NCBI RefSeq assembly: GCF_001441535.1
Contig: NZ_LMAU01000001.1
Span: forward strand, 62,001 to 126,000
Direction of reading: 5' to 3'
Length of the DNA stretch: 64,000 nucleotides
Origin: Tsuneonella troitsensis
GTDB taxonomy: Bacteria > Pseudomonadota > Alphaproteobacteria > Sphingomonadales > Sphingomonadaceae
In this document: piece by piece, positions 1-10,138 of the stretch
Position numbering within the stretch: the stretch's first letter is position 1
Layout: each line of letters opens with the position of its first letter
Translations under genes and position numbers: made by a program
Notes under the pieces: generated by a model
The model's input: only the letters and a program-made list of their open reading frames with translations
Told to the model about the DNA's origin: nothing
Database searches by the model: none

Positions 1-541
1 TGTCGGCCGGGTTGCGGCTGAGCGCTGCTACGACGGTGATCATCGGGATCAGAGCCAGGTCCTGGAACAGCAGGACCGAAAACGCCCGCTCGCCGAACGG
101 TGTTCGCAGTCGACCCGCGGACTGCAGCATCGGCAGCACCTGCGCGGTCGACGACAGCGCCAATGGCATGCCGAGGGCAACCGCGGCGGGCCAGGAAAAA
201 CCGGTCGCCAGCCCGATTGCACCGGTCAGCGCGACACCGCACAAGACGACCTGCGCGAGCCCGAGCCCGAAAATTTCCTTCCTCATGCGCCACAGGCGTT
301 GCGGCGCAAGTTCCAGCCCGACAACGAACAAGAGGAGGACGATGCCCAGCTCGGCAATGGCAATCTTGCTTTCGGCTTCGCCCGTCAGGCCGAGAACCTG
401 CGGCCCGATGACCGCGCCGGCAACGAGGTAGCCCAGCGTCGCCCCCAGTCCCAGGCGGCGGAACAGCAGCACGAAGCCCAGCGCGAAGCCGAGCATGACA
501 ACCGCATCGCGCAGGAAATGCGAAGCGGCTTCGTGCTCCAT
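1..541 (-). CDS. CPA2-family cation:proton antiporter (KefB/KefC-like), N-terminal part only
   Basis: The reading frame starts at an ATG complementary to 539-541 and runs off the left edge of the window, leaving about 180 residues. The translation is a chain of hydrophobic helices. It contains GATLGYLVAGAVIGP, GIVLLLFVVGLELAP and a later FSVLLFQDLALIPM segment, which are hallmark helices of the monovalent cation:proton antiporter-2 family (inner membrane K+ or Na+/H+ exchange). The C-terminal regulatory domain (RCK/TrkA-N), if present, lies outside the window, so KefB, KefC and YbaL types cannot be told apart. Confidence 0.85.
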   Translation of the reverse strand, partial: MEHEAASHFLRDAVVMLGFALGFVLLFRRLGLGATLGYLVAGAVIGPQVLGLTGEAESKIAIAELGIVLLLFVVGLELAPQRLWRMRKEIFGLGLAQVVLCGVALTGAIGLATGFSWPAAVALGMPLALSSTAQVLPMLQSAGRLRTPFGERAFSVLLFQDLALIPMITVVAALSRNPAD

Positions 542-639
542 GGGCAGACTTTCGTGCGGGCGCCCGGCTTGCTTCGAACGGAGCTTGCCGGAGACGCGAG
601 GTTACGGTCCCGGTGCTTCTACGATTTAGCGCCCCGTGG

Positions 640-1173
640 TCAAAGCCTCAGGTTGGCCCGCACACCGATCATGTCGATTCCGGGGTTCTGCTGGCTGTCG
701 AACAGCCGGGCGTTCGAGATGTGCACCCAGCTGGCTTCGATGCTGAGACGCGGAGCAACCGCCATGCCAATGGCGATCTCGGGCGCGAACAAGACCCTGC
801 TCCCAAGATCGGTTCGCAAGCCAGTCAGTGGATCGACCCGCAGGTCCGGTGCGTTGTGAACCACCAGGCCGACACCGGGGCGCACGAAGACGCCCCCAAA
901 GCCAAACTTGCGGCTGACGCCGCCACCCACGAAATCGGTCCCGCCCTGCTCGCTGTTGACCGAACCGAAGACATACGGCTCGATCCGGGCAAGAGGCAGG
1001 ACCGGGTCGAAGCGATAGCCAAGCTGGAGGTCGACACCGTCTTCGCGCGTATCGAGGGTAAACGGCGTGTCGACGGCGTGCTTATAAACGCCCCCATACA
1101 GCTCTCCTGCGAATGCCGGTGCGGCGACTACGAAACTGGTGATGGCCCCTGCGAGCGCGACGATCCTGAACAT
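640..1173 (-). CDS. Acyloxyacyl hydrolase, PagL-like lipid A 3-O-deacylase
   Basis: A protein of 177 residues with an N-terminal signal peptide (MFRIVALAGAITSFVVAAPAFA, cleaved after AFA) and alternating beta-strand character, as expected of a small outer-membrane barrel. Near the C-terminus, WVHISNARLF matches the PagL catalytic His-x-Ser-Asn segment. The third catalytic residue, Glu in PagL, appears to be Asp in the following NPGID. PagL enzymes remove the 3-O acyl chain of lipid A in the outer membrane. A longer in-frame extension upstream exists, but the start at 1173 is chosen because it gives a clean signal peptide. The gene is divergent from the MATE exporter gene. Confidence 0.75.
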   Translation of the reverse strand: MFRIVALAGAITSFVVAAPAFAGELYGGVYKHAVDTPFTLDTREDGVDLQLGYRFDPVLPLARIEPYVFGSVNSEQGGTDFVGGGVSRKFGFGGVFVRPGVGLVVHNAPDLRVDPLTGLRTDLGSRVLFAPEIAIGMAVAPRLSIEASWVHISNARLFDSQQNPGIDMIGVRANLRL

Positions 1174-1282
1174 GGTGCGGCCATACGCTGTGACTTGCTT
1201 GCCGCAAGCTGAAGGGAAAATCCTGCCCCCATCGATCTCCCGCTTTTCGGGATCGAGCGGCGCGACTATCCGGGCCGGCTTT

Positions 1283-2671
1283 ATGTCAGAGACACGCGCC
1301 CTTTCCCCCTGGCGGATCGAGCTTCGCGAGACCCTGCGTCTCGCATGGCCGCTGGCGCTCGCCAACCTTCTCCAGATGCTCGTCCATGCGGTGGACGTGA
1401 TCTTCGTCGCCCGCCTGGGTGAGCGCGAACTGGCCGCCTCGGCGCTCGGCATCGCGCTGTTCGGCCTTCTGATGTGGGCTTTTTCCGGCCTCACCGGAAT
1501 CGTCGCCGCGCTTATCGCCGAGGAGCTCGGTCGCAGACGTCATGCCGTCAGGCAGGTGCGCCGTTCGGTTCGCATGGGGTTGTGGCTGGCGGTCGCTTCG
1601 GGCGTCGTCGGCATGGCGATCTGCTGGCAGGGCGAGGCGCTCATGCTGCTGAGCGGGCAGTCCGCAGAGCTTTCCGCGCGGGCTGGCGATTTCCTGCGGA
1701 TCATCATGTGGGCGATGATCCCGATGGTTCTCGCCAGCGTCCTACGCAATTTCGTGTCCGCGCTCGGCCGGCCGATTTTCGCGACCGCGATCACCGGGCT
1801 GGCGCTGGGCGCGAGCCTGCTGTTCAACTGGATGTTCGTGTTCGGCAACCTCGGCGCGCCGGCCCTTGGCCTCGAGGGATCGGCGCTGGCAAGCGTGCTG
1901 ACTTCGGTGTTCGTCTTGACGAGCTATGTCGTCGCGATCGGTGCCGATCGCCGGCTGCGACGCTATCGCGTCTTCGGCAACTGGTGGCGGCCCGAGTGGT
2001 CGCGCCTGCGCGAGATCGTAACTCTGGGCAGTCCGGTGATGATAATCATCATCGCCGAAGCAGGCTTATTCAGCGGTGCGGCACTGCTGATGGGTCGCAT
2101 CGGCGAATCCGAATTGGCGGGTCATACGGTAGCGCTGCAGATCGCCGCGCTCGCCTTCCAGGTGCCGTTCGGCGTGGGTCAGGCCGCGACGATCCGGGTC
2201 GGATATCACTTCGGCGCTGGCGACCACGCCGCAATCGGTCGTGCCGGCTGGATCGGTATCGGGGTCGCTGCAGGCTTCATGTGCCTGACGGCGGCGCTGA
2301 TGATATTCGCGCCGATGCTGCTGCTGCAGATCTACGTCGATCCCTTCGCGCCCGAGAATTCGGCGATGGTCGGCTTCGCGGTCGCCTACATGCTGGTGGC
2401 CGCCGGCTTCCAATTGTTCGACGGGGTCCAGGCCGTTGCCGCTGGCGCCTTGCGCGGCTTGCAGGACACCCGGGTGCCGATGCTCATCGCGATATTCAGC
2501 TACTGGGTGCCCGGGTATGGAGTGGCCATCTGGCTCGGCTTCTACACCCCGCTCAAAGGAACGGGCGTATGGATCGGGCTTGCCATCGGGCTGGTGTTCG
2601 CCGCCGGGCTGCTTACCTATCGCTGGGCCCGGCGCGAGACGTTCGGCCTGCTGCCCTCCCCGTCGGCCTGA
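1283..2671 (+). CDS. MATE family efflux transporter
   Basis: A protein of 462 residues with about 12 hydrophobic segments in two halves. The first half opens with LRLAWPLALANLLQMLVHAVD and VARLGERELAASALG, which are typical of the multidrug and toxin extrusion (NorM/DinF) family of Na+- or H+-coupled exporters in the inner membrane. The second half repeats the pattern (GSPVMIIIIAEAGLFSGAALLMG). The start at 1283 (MSETRALSP) is preferred because the upstream extension is compositionally unlike the family and overlaps the divergent deacylase gene. The substrate cannot be inferred. Confidence 0.88.
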   Translation: MSETRALSPWRIELRETLRLAWPLALANLLQMLVHAVDVIFVARLGERELAASALGIALFGLLMWAFSGLTGIVAALIAEELGRRRHAVRQVRRSVRMGLWLAVASGVVGMAICWQGEALMLLSGQSAELSARAGDFLRIIMWAMIPMVLASVLRNFVSALGRPIFATAITGLALGASLLFNWMFVFGNLGAPALGLEGSALASVLTSVFVLTSYVVAIGADRRLRRYRVFGNWWRPEWSRLREIVTLGSPVMIIIIAEAGLFSGAALLMGRIGESELAGHTVALQIAALAFQVPFGVGQAATIRVGYHFGAGDHAAIGRAGWIGIGVAAGFMCLTAALMIFAPMLLLQIYVDPFAPENSAMVGFAVAYMLVAAGFQLFDGVQAVAAGALRGLQDTRVPMLIAIFSYWVPGYGVAIWLGFYTPLKGTGVWIGLAIGLVFAAGLLTYRWARRETFGLLPSPSA

Positions 2672-2709
2672 AATAGCCATCGGCCTGAAATAAAGGTCGG
2701 CCAGACGGG

Positions 2710-2737
2710 TTGACGCTCCTTCGCGGCGCACTAAATG
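2710..2737 (+). promoter_or_regulatory. Probable sigma-70-type promoter of groESL
   Basis: TTGACG at 2710-2715 is followed after 16 bp by TAAATG at 2732-2737. This places transcription start just upstream of or inside the CIRCE element, the usual arrangement for HrcA control. The -35 match is strong and the -10 is weak. A heat-shock sigma-32 promoter could overlap but was not distinguished. Confidence 0.5.
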
Positions 2738-2745
2738 CGCTCTCG

Positions 2746-2772
2746 CTGGCACTCTCCATGGGGGAGTGCCAA
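2746..2772 (+). promoter_or_regulatory. CIRCE operator (HrcA-binding inverted repeat) upstream of groES
   Basis: The left arm CTGGCACTC (2746-2754) and right arm GAGTGCCAA (2764-2772) are separated by exactly 9 bp. Eight of nine arm positions pair, and the match to the CIRCE consensus TTAGCACTC-N9-GAGTGCTAA is clear. It lies 38 bp before the groES start. In this family, HrcA represses groESL through this element and is itself kept active by GroEL. Confidence 0.93.
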
Positions 2773-2810
2773 GGATATCCATTCATTCAACCCGAGAGAG
2801 GGCAAGCACT

Positions 2811-3098
2811 ATGGCATTCCGTCCGTTGCACGACCGCGTTCTCGTCCGCCGCATCGAGGCAGACAGCAAGACCGCCGGCGGCATCATCATCCCCGATAGC
2901 GCGCAGGAAAAGCCGAGCGAAGGCGAGATCGTCGCCATCGGAGACGGCGCGCGCGACGACGATGGCGATCGCATCGCGCTCGACGTCAAGGTCGGCGACC
3001 GCGTGCTCTTCGGCAAGTGGTCGGGCACCGAAGTGAAGATCGACGGCGAAGACCTGCTGATCATGAAGGAAAGCGACATCATGGGGATCCTCGGCTGA
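2811..3098 (+). CDS. groES: Co-chaperonin GroES
   Basis: A protein of 95 residues, the normal family length. It begins [17 protein letters not shown] and contains the mobile loop with [19 protein letters not shown] and the C-terminal [14 protein letters not shown]. GroES forms the heptameric lid of the GroEL cage in the cytoplasm. An in-frame upstream start exists at 2766 but lies inside the CIRCE element, so 2811, preceded by a purine-rich GAGAGGG, is used. groEL follows after 53 bp, so the two form the classical operon. Confidence 0.97.
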   Translation: MAFRPLHDRVLVRRIEADSKTAGGIIIPDSAQEKPSEGEIVAIGDGARDDDGDRIALDVKVGDRVLFGKWSGTEVKIDGEDLLIMKESDIMGILG

Positions 3099-3112
3099 TT
3101 GCCGGATCCTGA

Positions 3113-4795
<1,683 letters not shown>

Positions 4796-4822
4796 GCTCG
4801 CACCAACATCTGAGCTACACGA

Positions 4823-4860
4823 GGGGCTGGCGGAGCGATCCGCCGGCCCCTTTCATTTTG
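4823..4860 (+). terminator. Rho-independent terminator of groESL
   Basis: A 12-bp stem, 4823-4834 pairing with 4839-4850 with one G:T wobble, is closed by a GCGA tetraloop and followed by TTTCATTTT. It lies 27 bp after the groEL stop. Confidence 0.9.
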
Positions 4861-5003
4861 TGTCCGCGTCCCATCGTTGCCGAGCCATTGGCATGTCTGA
4901 GCCGCCGAGGTGGCTTCGTGTCGCGTTCAGGACACTTTTCGTCGCGTGGCCCTTGATGGAAAATCGAATGCCCTGTTAATCTAATGCAAAGCATGATGGG
5001 GAC

Positions 5004-6020
5004 ATGATCGGGATCATGACTATGGGACGGATAGCGCGGCTGGGGGCCGCATTCGCGCTCGCGTTGACGGGCATTTCGACCGCTCACGCAGCGGAGGCCG
5101 ACTTCAAGACATCGTTCGACGCGGTGCTGGGCACCGAAGTCCGCAAGCCGCAAAGCTTCGACGCAAAGTACGCCTGGCCGCTCGAAGCGACGGTCGCCCA
5201 AATCGCCAATGGTTCGGCTGGGCGGATCGGTGTCTATGCCGTCGACCTGGCCAGCGGCCGCGAAGTCTCCGTGCTTGGCAACCAGCGCTTCCCGATGGCA
5301 TCGACCAGCAAGATCGCGATTGCCGCGACATTCCTCGAAGGCGTTGAGAAGGGCCGCTGGAGCCTGACCAGCGAATTCCCGCTGATGGTGCCGGTCGCAT
5401 CCCCGCGCTTCTCGGGCAGCAAGGCGCCCGTCCGCCCTGGTCAATACATGAAGGCGATCGACCTGATCGAAATCATGATCACCCGGTCGAGCAATCCGGC
5501 GACCGACGCGCTGCTCGCAGTGGTCGGCGGACCTGCGGCGGTGAACAACTGGGCGAGCCGCAACGGCATTACCGACTTCAACATCACGCGCGACATCGCC
5601 ACGTTGGTGCGCGACGACGGCGAGGTCGACCCTGCCCATCGGATCGACGTGCGCGACAGCGCCACGCCGCAGGCGATGGTCCAGCTCCTCGCCGGATTGT
5701 ATCAGGGCAAGTTCCTCAAGGAATCGAGCCGCAAGGTCATCCTCGGCGCGATGGAGCGCTGCCGGACCGGCACCCGCCGTATTCCGGGCATGCTGCCCGA
5801 CGGCGCGCGCGTCGCCCACAAGACCGGCACGCTGTCGAACACCGCCAGCGATATCGGCATCATCCATACGCCGGACGGCCGCGCGATCGCGGTTGCCATC
5901 TATGTCACGGGTCAGGGTTCGAAGCCCGCGCGTGACGCCAAGATCGCCAGCATAGCCCGGGCGCTGTACGATGGCTACCAGGCGACGCCTGCGCGCGCAT
6001 ACGCCAACGCCAATTACTAA
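5004..6020 (+). CDS. Exported serine hydrolase of the class A beta-lactamase/transpeptidase fold
   Basis: A protein of 338 residues with a signal peptide ending near residue 30 (THAAEA), so probably periplasmic. It has the SxxK motif (S100-T-S-K103), an SxN-like S162-S-N164 and KTG at 273-275, in class A order. The Glu-x-x-Leu-Asn omega-loop motif needed for class A deacylation is not evident in the region around residues 195-220. True beta-lactamase activity is therefore uncertain, and a DD-peptidase-like or other serine hydrolase role is equally possible. It has its own leader after the groEL terminator and converges on the DJ-1/PfpI gene 3 bp away. Confidence 0.8.
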   Translation: MIGIMTMGRIARLGAAFALALTGISTAHAAEADFKTSFDAVLGTEVRKPQSFDAKYAWPLEATVAQIANGSAGRIGVYAVDLASGREVSVLGNQRFPMASTSKIAIAATFLEGVEKGRWSLTSEFPLMVPVASPRFSGSKAPVRPGQYMKAIDLIEIMITRSSNPATDALLAVVGGPAAVNNWASRNGITDFNITRDIATLVRDDGEVDPAHRIDVRDSATPQAMVQLLAGLYQGKFLKESSRKVILGAMERCRTGTRRIPGMLPDGARVAHKTGTLSNTASDIGIIHTPDGRAIAVAIYVTGQGSKPARDAKIASIARALYDGYQATPARAYANANY

Positions 6021-6023
6021 AGG

Positions 6024-6683
6024 CTAGACCAGCGCGGCGGCCATGCGCGCCGCCGCCGCATCGTAGATGTGCTCCCTGAGTTCACGAGTCTGCTCTTCGC
6101 CAGCAGATGAAGGCGTCCCGCTGTCGAAGGGCGGATGCGGATCGTATTCCAGGGCGAGTTGCACCCTGCGTGCCGCTTCCTCGCCGGCGTAGCGCGCGGT
6201 CAATGTGAGCGCGAAGTCGATCCCGGCGGTCACTCCGCCGGCGGTGATCACATTTCCGTCTTCGACCACCCGTTCGGCAACGTGCCTTGCGCCGACGAGG
6301 GGGAGAAGGTGCGTGTAGGCCCAGTGGGTCGTGGCGCTCTTTCCTTCGAGCAATCCTGCCCGCCCGAGCAGGAACGCACCGGTGCATACGCTGGTCACCC
6401 ATTTCGCGCCGAGCGCCTGGCGACGGATGAAATCCACCGTCGCATGATCTCCCAACGCCTCGGTTACGCCGTGGCCGCCAGGAACGCAGAGGATGTCTGG
6501 CTGAGGCGCGTTGTCGAAAATCGCGGTCGGAACGAGGGCAAAGCCGGAATCGGTGTCGACAGGGTCGAGCGTTCTTGCAGCGACAGCCACCGTGCCACCC
6601 GGAATTCGGCTCAGGACCTGTGCCGGCCCGGTCATGTCGAGCTGGGTCACCCCTGGAAACAGGACGAATACGATCTGGGTCAT
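6024..6683 (-). CDS. DJ-1/PfpI family protein (isonitrile hydratase-like)
   Basis: A protein of 219 residues with a single class I glutamine-amidotransferase-like domain. The nucleophile elbow is the Cys in SVCTGAFLLGRAGLL, followed by the family's TTHW segment; the N-terminus IVFVLFPGVTQLDMTGPAQVL is typical of the GlxA/InhA branch. Unlike GlxA-type regulators it has no C-terminal AraC helix-turn-helix. Isonitrile hydratase is the best-characterised enzyme of this shape, but substrate specificity in the group is poorly predictable. It is a single gene, convergent with the serine hydrolase. Confidence 0.8.
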   Translation of the reverse strand: MTQIVFVLFPGVTQLDMTGPAQVLSRIPGGTVAVAARTLDPVDTDSGFALVPTAIFDNAPQPDILCVPGGHGVTEALGDHATVDFIRRQALGAKWVTSVCTGAFLLGRAGLLEGKSATTHWAYTHLLPLVGARHVAERVVEDGNVITAGGVTAGIDFALTLTARYAGEEAARRVQLALEYDPHPPFDSGTPSSAGEEQTRELREHIYDAAAARMAAALV

Positions 6684-6710
6684 TGCGATTGCCTAGGCCG
6701 CGTCTGGGCA

Positions 6711-6744
6711 AACGAAAAGGGCGGCGCCTTGCGGCACCGCCCTT
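6711..6744 (-). terminator. Rho-independent terminator of the small lipoprotein gene
   Basis: Read on the minus strand, a 12-bp stem (6744-6733 with 6728-6717, one wobble) closed by GCAA is followed by a T-rich TTTTCGTTT. It lies 27 bp after the stop of the lipoprotein gene. Confidence 0.85.
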
Positions 6745-6770
6745 CCCGAATTTCGCGTGAAAGCGAAGGC

Positions 6771-7043
6771 TCAGTCGACCTTGGCTTCTTCCACGGTCTC
6801 GTCCTGCACTTCGGCTTCAGCAGCAGCAGCAGCTTCGGTCGTCGCAGCAGCAGCTTCGGTCGCGGTCGCGGCGGTCGCGTCGGCAGCAGCGTCAACGGCT
6901 TCGCCAGCGGCGTCGGCATTGGCTTCAGCGTCGGCCATCGCAGCGTCGGCGGTCTCAGCAGCGGCGTCTTCGGTCTTTTCCGAGCAAGCCGAGAGGGTCA
7001 GGGCGGCGGCGCCAGCGGCGGCGGCGAGAATGATCTTACGCAT
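6771..7043 (-). CDS. Small alanine/glutamate-rich lipoprotein
   Basis: A protein of 90 residues: MRKIILAAAAGAAALTLSAC is a lipoprotein signal with lipobox LSAC, giving a mature chain starting at Cys20. The rest is low-complexity, almost wholly Ala, Glu, Asp and Thr, and probably helical or disordered. No enzymatic domain is visible. It is single, with its own terminator, and diverges from polA across a 212-bp gap. Small acidic lipoproteins of this sort are common in sphingomonads; a structural or envelope role is a guess. Confidence 0.8.
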   Translation of the reverse strand: MRKIILAAAAGAAALTLSACSEKTEDAAAETADAAMADAEANADAAGEAVDAAADATAATATEAAAATTEAAAAAEAEVQDETVEEAKVD

Positions 7044-7255
7044 AGTTCGTTGTTCCCTTGAACAGCGGTTTTAAAAGCCCGGCGAAACCCGCCGTGCGCC
7101 GCCTAAATAATGGCGACTTTGTGGCACTGCAAGTCGATTCGCACATTTTCGCCCGAATTCTGCCGCAAACTGCCTTGAAGTTGCCCGAATTCCGCCATTT
7201 TTCCGTCCGGTCAAAATCGGCTGACCGGCCCGTCATCGGATGCTAGCAGGTGTCG

Positions 7256-10099
7256 ATGGCAGACAAGCAGCATCTCTATCTGGTCGACGGGTCGGCCTAC
7301 ATCTTTCGCGCCTATCACCGCCTTCCTCCGCTTACGAACCCGGCGGGCACCCCCGTTGGCGCGGTTTACGGCTACACGACGATGCTTTGGAAGCTGGCGG
7401 AGGACCTGAACAAGGCCGACGGGCCCACCCACCTGGCCGTGATCCTCGACAAGGGTTCGACGAGTTTCCGCAACGCGCTTTACGACCAGTACAAGGCCAA
7501 TCGCCCGCCCCCACCGGAAGATCTGGTGCCGCAGTTTCCGCTGATCCGCGACGCAACGCGGGCGTTCAGCCTGCCGTGTATCGAAGAGGACGATCTCGAG
7601 GCGGACGACCTCATCGCCAGCTATGCGCGCGAAGCGACGCTGCGAGGATGGGACGTGACCATCGTCAGTTCCGACAAGGATCTGATGCAGCTAGTGGGCA
7701 AGTGCGGCGAGGGTGGCGGCTGTATCGACATGCTAGATACGATGAAGAATCAGCGGATCGGCATCCCCGAAGTGGTGGAGAAGTTCGGCGTCCCGCCCGA
7801 GCTGGTGGGCGACGTCCTCGCGCTGATGGGCGACAGCGTCGACAACATTCCGGGCATCTACGGCGTCGGCCCCAAGACTGCGACAAAGCTGATTCAGGAG
7901 CACGGCAGCCTGGCGGGCGCGCTCGACGCGGCACCTTCCATGAAACCGTCCAAACTGCAGGAGCGGCTGGTCGCAGGCCGGACGATGGCGGAACTTTCGC
8001 GCGTGCTGGTCCAGCTCAAGGAAGACTGCGCGCTGCCGATTCCGATCGACGAAATGAAGCTGGACGGCGTCCCGCCCGAACCGCTCGCGGCGTTCCTCTC
8101 CGAGCACGGGTTCACCAGCCTTCTGAAGCGCCTCGATGGCGGCAGGGGCAGCCCGGACCGACCGACCCAGCTCCATCCGGCGAAGCCTCAGACACCCGGC
8201 GCTGCGGCAAGTTCGAGCGGCAACCGCCAGCCGCTGCCGGACATGCCTTCGATCGACCGCACCACATACGAGTGCGTGACCTCGATGGAGCGGCTTACCT
8301 ACTGGATCGAACGCGCATTCGCGGCTCGGGTGGTGGCCATCGATACCGAGACGAGCAGCCTCGACGCCATGCGCGCGGAACTCGCCGGGATCAGCCTCGC
8401 GCTCGGTCCGAACGACGCCTGCTACATTCCGTTGGGCCACGGCGGCAGCGACATGTTCGCCGAAAAGCCCGTGCAGGTTCCGCGCGCGGCGGCCTACGAC
8501 GCGCTGCGCCCGTTGCTCGAGAGCGATGCGGTCCTCAAGATCGGACAGAATATCAAGTACGATCTCAACATCCTCTCGCGCTGCGCCGGGATAAGCGTGG
8601 CCCCGATCGACGACACGATGATCCTGAGCTTCGCGCTGGATGCCGGACGCAGCCTCGACGGGATCGGGGGTGGGCATGGCATGGACGAATTGAGCCAGCG
8701 GCACCTCGGTCACACCACGCTGACGTTCAAGGACATCTGCGGTAGCGGCAAGAAGGCGATCCCGTTCGGCGAAGTCCCGCTCGACCGGGCAACCGAATAC
8801 GCCGCGGAAGATGCCGACGTCACCTGGCGCCTGTGGAAGCACCTGCGGCCGCGACTCTCCGAAGAGGGCGGCACCCAGGTCTATGAGCGGGTGGATCGCC
8901 CGCTGATCCCGGTAGTCGCGCAAATGGAGCGGCACGGCATCAAGGTCGATCGCCAGCGACTTGCACGCTTGAGCGATGAGTTCGCGACCGAGATGGCGCG
9001 GATCGAGCGCGAGATCTTCGACATCTGCGGCTTCGAGTTCACGATCGGCAGCCCCAAACAATTGGGTGACGTGCTGTTCGACAAGCTCGGCTACAAGGGC
9101 GGCCGCAAGGGCAAGAGCGGCCAGTATTCGACCGACCAGGCCATTCTCGAAGGACTCGCCGGACAGGGTGCTGTCGTGGCGACCAAGGTGCTCGAATGGC
9201 GCCAGCTGACGAAACTCAAGTCGACCTATACCGACTCGCTCCAGGCCGCCATCAATCCGGACACTGGCCGCGTCCATACCAGCTACAGCCTCGTGGGCGC
9301 GCAGACCGGTCGGCTTTCCTCCACCGACCCCAACCTGCAGAACATTCCCATCCGCACCGAAATCGGGCGCCAGATCCGGGAGGCCTTCGTGGCCGAGCAA
9401 AGCAACGTCCTGCTCGCGGCGGACTATTCGCAGATCGAACTGCGCCTTGCCGCCCATATGGCCGACGTTCCGCAACTGAAGGAAGCGTTCGCCGCAGGCG
9501 AGGACATACATGCGCGCACGGCGCTGGAAATGTTCGGCACCGTCGACCGCGACACGCGCGCTCGTGCAAAGACCGTCAACTTCGCGATCCTGTACGGCAT
9601 CAGCCGGTGGGGCCTTGCCGGAAGGCTGGGGATCGAGGCGGACGAGGCGCAGGCGATCATCGACACCTATTTCCAGCGTTTTCCGGGCATTCAGGCCTAC
9701 ATTCACTCCACGCTCGAGAGCGTGCGCGAGACGGGCTATTCGCAGACATTGTTCGGTCGCAAGACGTGGTTCCCGCGGATCAAATCCGGCAATCAGGCAG
9801 AACGACAAGGCAGCGAGCGCGCTGCGATCAACGCACCGATCCAGGGCACGAGTGCCGATATCATCAAGCGCGCGATGGCGCGGATGATGCCGGCGCTGAA
9901 CGATGCAGGGCTGGGCCATGTGCGGATGCTGCTGCAGGTCCACGACGAGCTCGTGTTCGAATTGCCCGAAGGCGACGTTGCGGCGGCATCGCCCGTCATC
10001 GAGCGGGTGATGGCCGAAGCGGCGCTTCCGGCGGTCGCGCTCGAGGTGCCGCTCGGAATCGAAATCGGCCACGGGTCGAACTGGGGCACGGCGCACTAG
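7256..10099 (+). CDS. polA: DNA polymerase I
   Basis: A protein of about 947 residues with all three domains. The 5'-nuclease domain is at about 1-290 (LYLVDGSAYIFRAYHR, GDSVDNIPGIYGVGPKTA). The 3'-5' exonuclease has its metal ligands intact (AIDTETSSLD, GQNIKYDLNIL, YAAEDADVTWRLW). The polymerase domain carries motif A DYSQIELRLAAH at about 723 and motif C HDE at about 896-898. It fills gaps and removes primers in repair and lagging-strand synthesis. A GTG at 7250 is in frame, but the ATG at 7256 has an AGG at good spacing. A histidine kinase gene follows 39 bp downstream. Confidence 0.97.
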   Translation: MADKQHLYLVDGSAYIFRAYHRLPPLTNPAGTPVGAVYGYTTMLWKLAEDLNKADGPTHLAVILDKGSTSFRNALYDQYKANRPPPPEDLVPQFPLIRDATRAFSLPCIEEDDLEADDLIASYAREATLRGWDVTIVSSDKDLMQLVGKCGEGGGCIDMLDTMKNQRIGIPEVVEKFGVPPELVGDVLALMGDSVDNIPGIYGVGPKTATKLIQEHGSLAGALDAAPSMKPSKLQERLVAGRTMAELSRVLVQLKEDCALPIPIDEMKLDGVPPEPLAAFLSEHGFTSLLKRLDGGRGSPDRPTQLHPAKPQTPGAAASSSGNRQPLPDMPSIDRTTYECVTSMERLTYWIERAFAARVVAIDTETSSLDAMRAELAGISLALGPNDACYIPLGHGGSDMFAEKPVQVPRAAAYDALRPLLESDAVLKIGQNIKYDLNILSRCAGISVAPIDDTMILSFALDAGRSLDGIGGGHGMDELSQRHLGHTTLTFKDICGSGKKAIPFGEVPLDRATEYAAEDADVTWRLWKHLRPRLSEEGGTQVYERVDRPLIPVVAQMERHGIKVDRQRLARLSDEFATEMARIEREIFDICGFEFTIGSPKQLGDVLFDKLGYKGGRKGKSGQYSTDQAILEGLAGQGAVVATKVLEWRQLTKLKSTYTDSLQAAINPDTGRVHTSYSLVGAQTGRLSSTDPNLQNIPIRTEIGRQIREAFVAEQSNVLLAADYSQIELRLAAHMADVPQLKEAFAAGEDIHARTALEMFGTVDRDTRARAKTVNFAILYGISRWGLAGRLGIEADEAQAIIDTYFQRFPGIQAYIHSTLESVRETGYSQTLFGRKTWFPRIKSGNQAERQGSERAAINAPIQGTSADIIKRAMARMMPALNDAGLGHVRMLLQVHDELVFELPEGDVAAASPVIERVMAEAALPAVALEVPLGIEIGHGSNWGTAH

Positions 10100-10138
10100 C
10101 GCTTGTCTGCCTACTCCCGGGACCGTAATCGACCGCAT

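Noticed and set aside
6771-7043. A trinucleotide GCA/GCG-rich tract as a microsatellite
   Set aside because: It is the coding sequence of the alanine-rich lipoprotein, with a signal peptide and its own terminator; the repeats are irregular.
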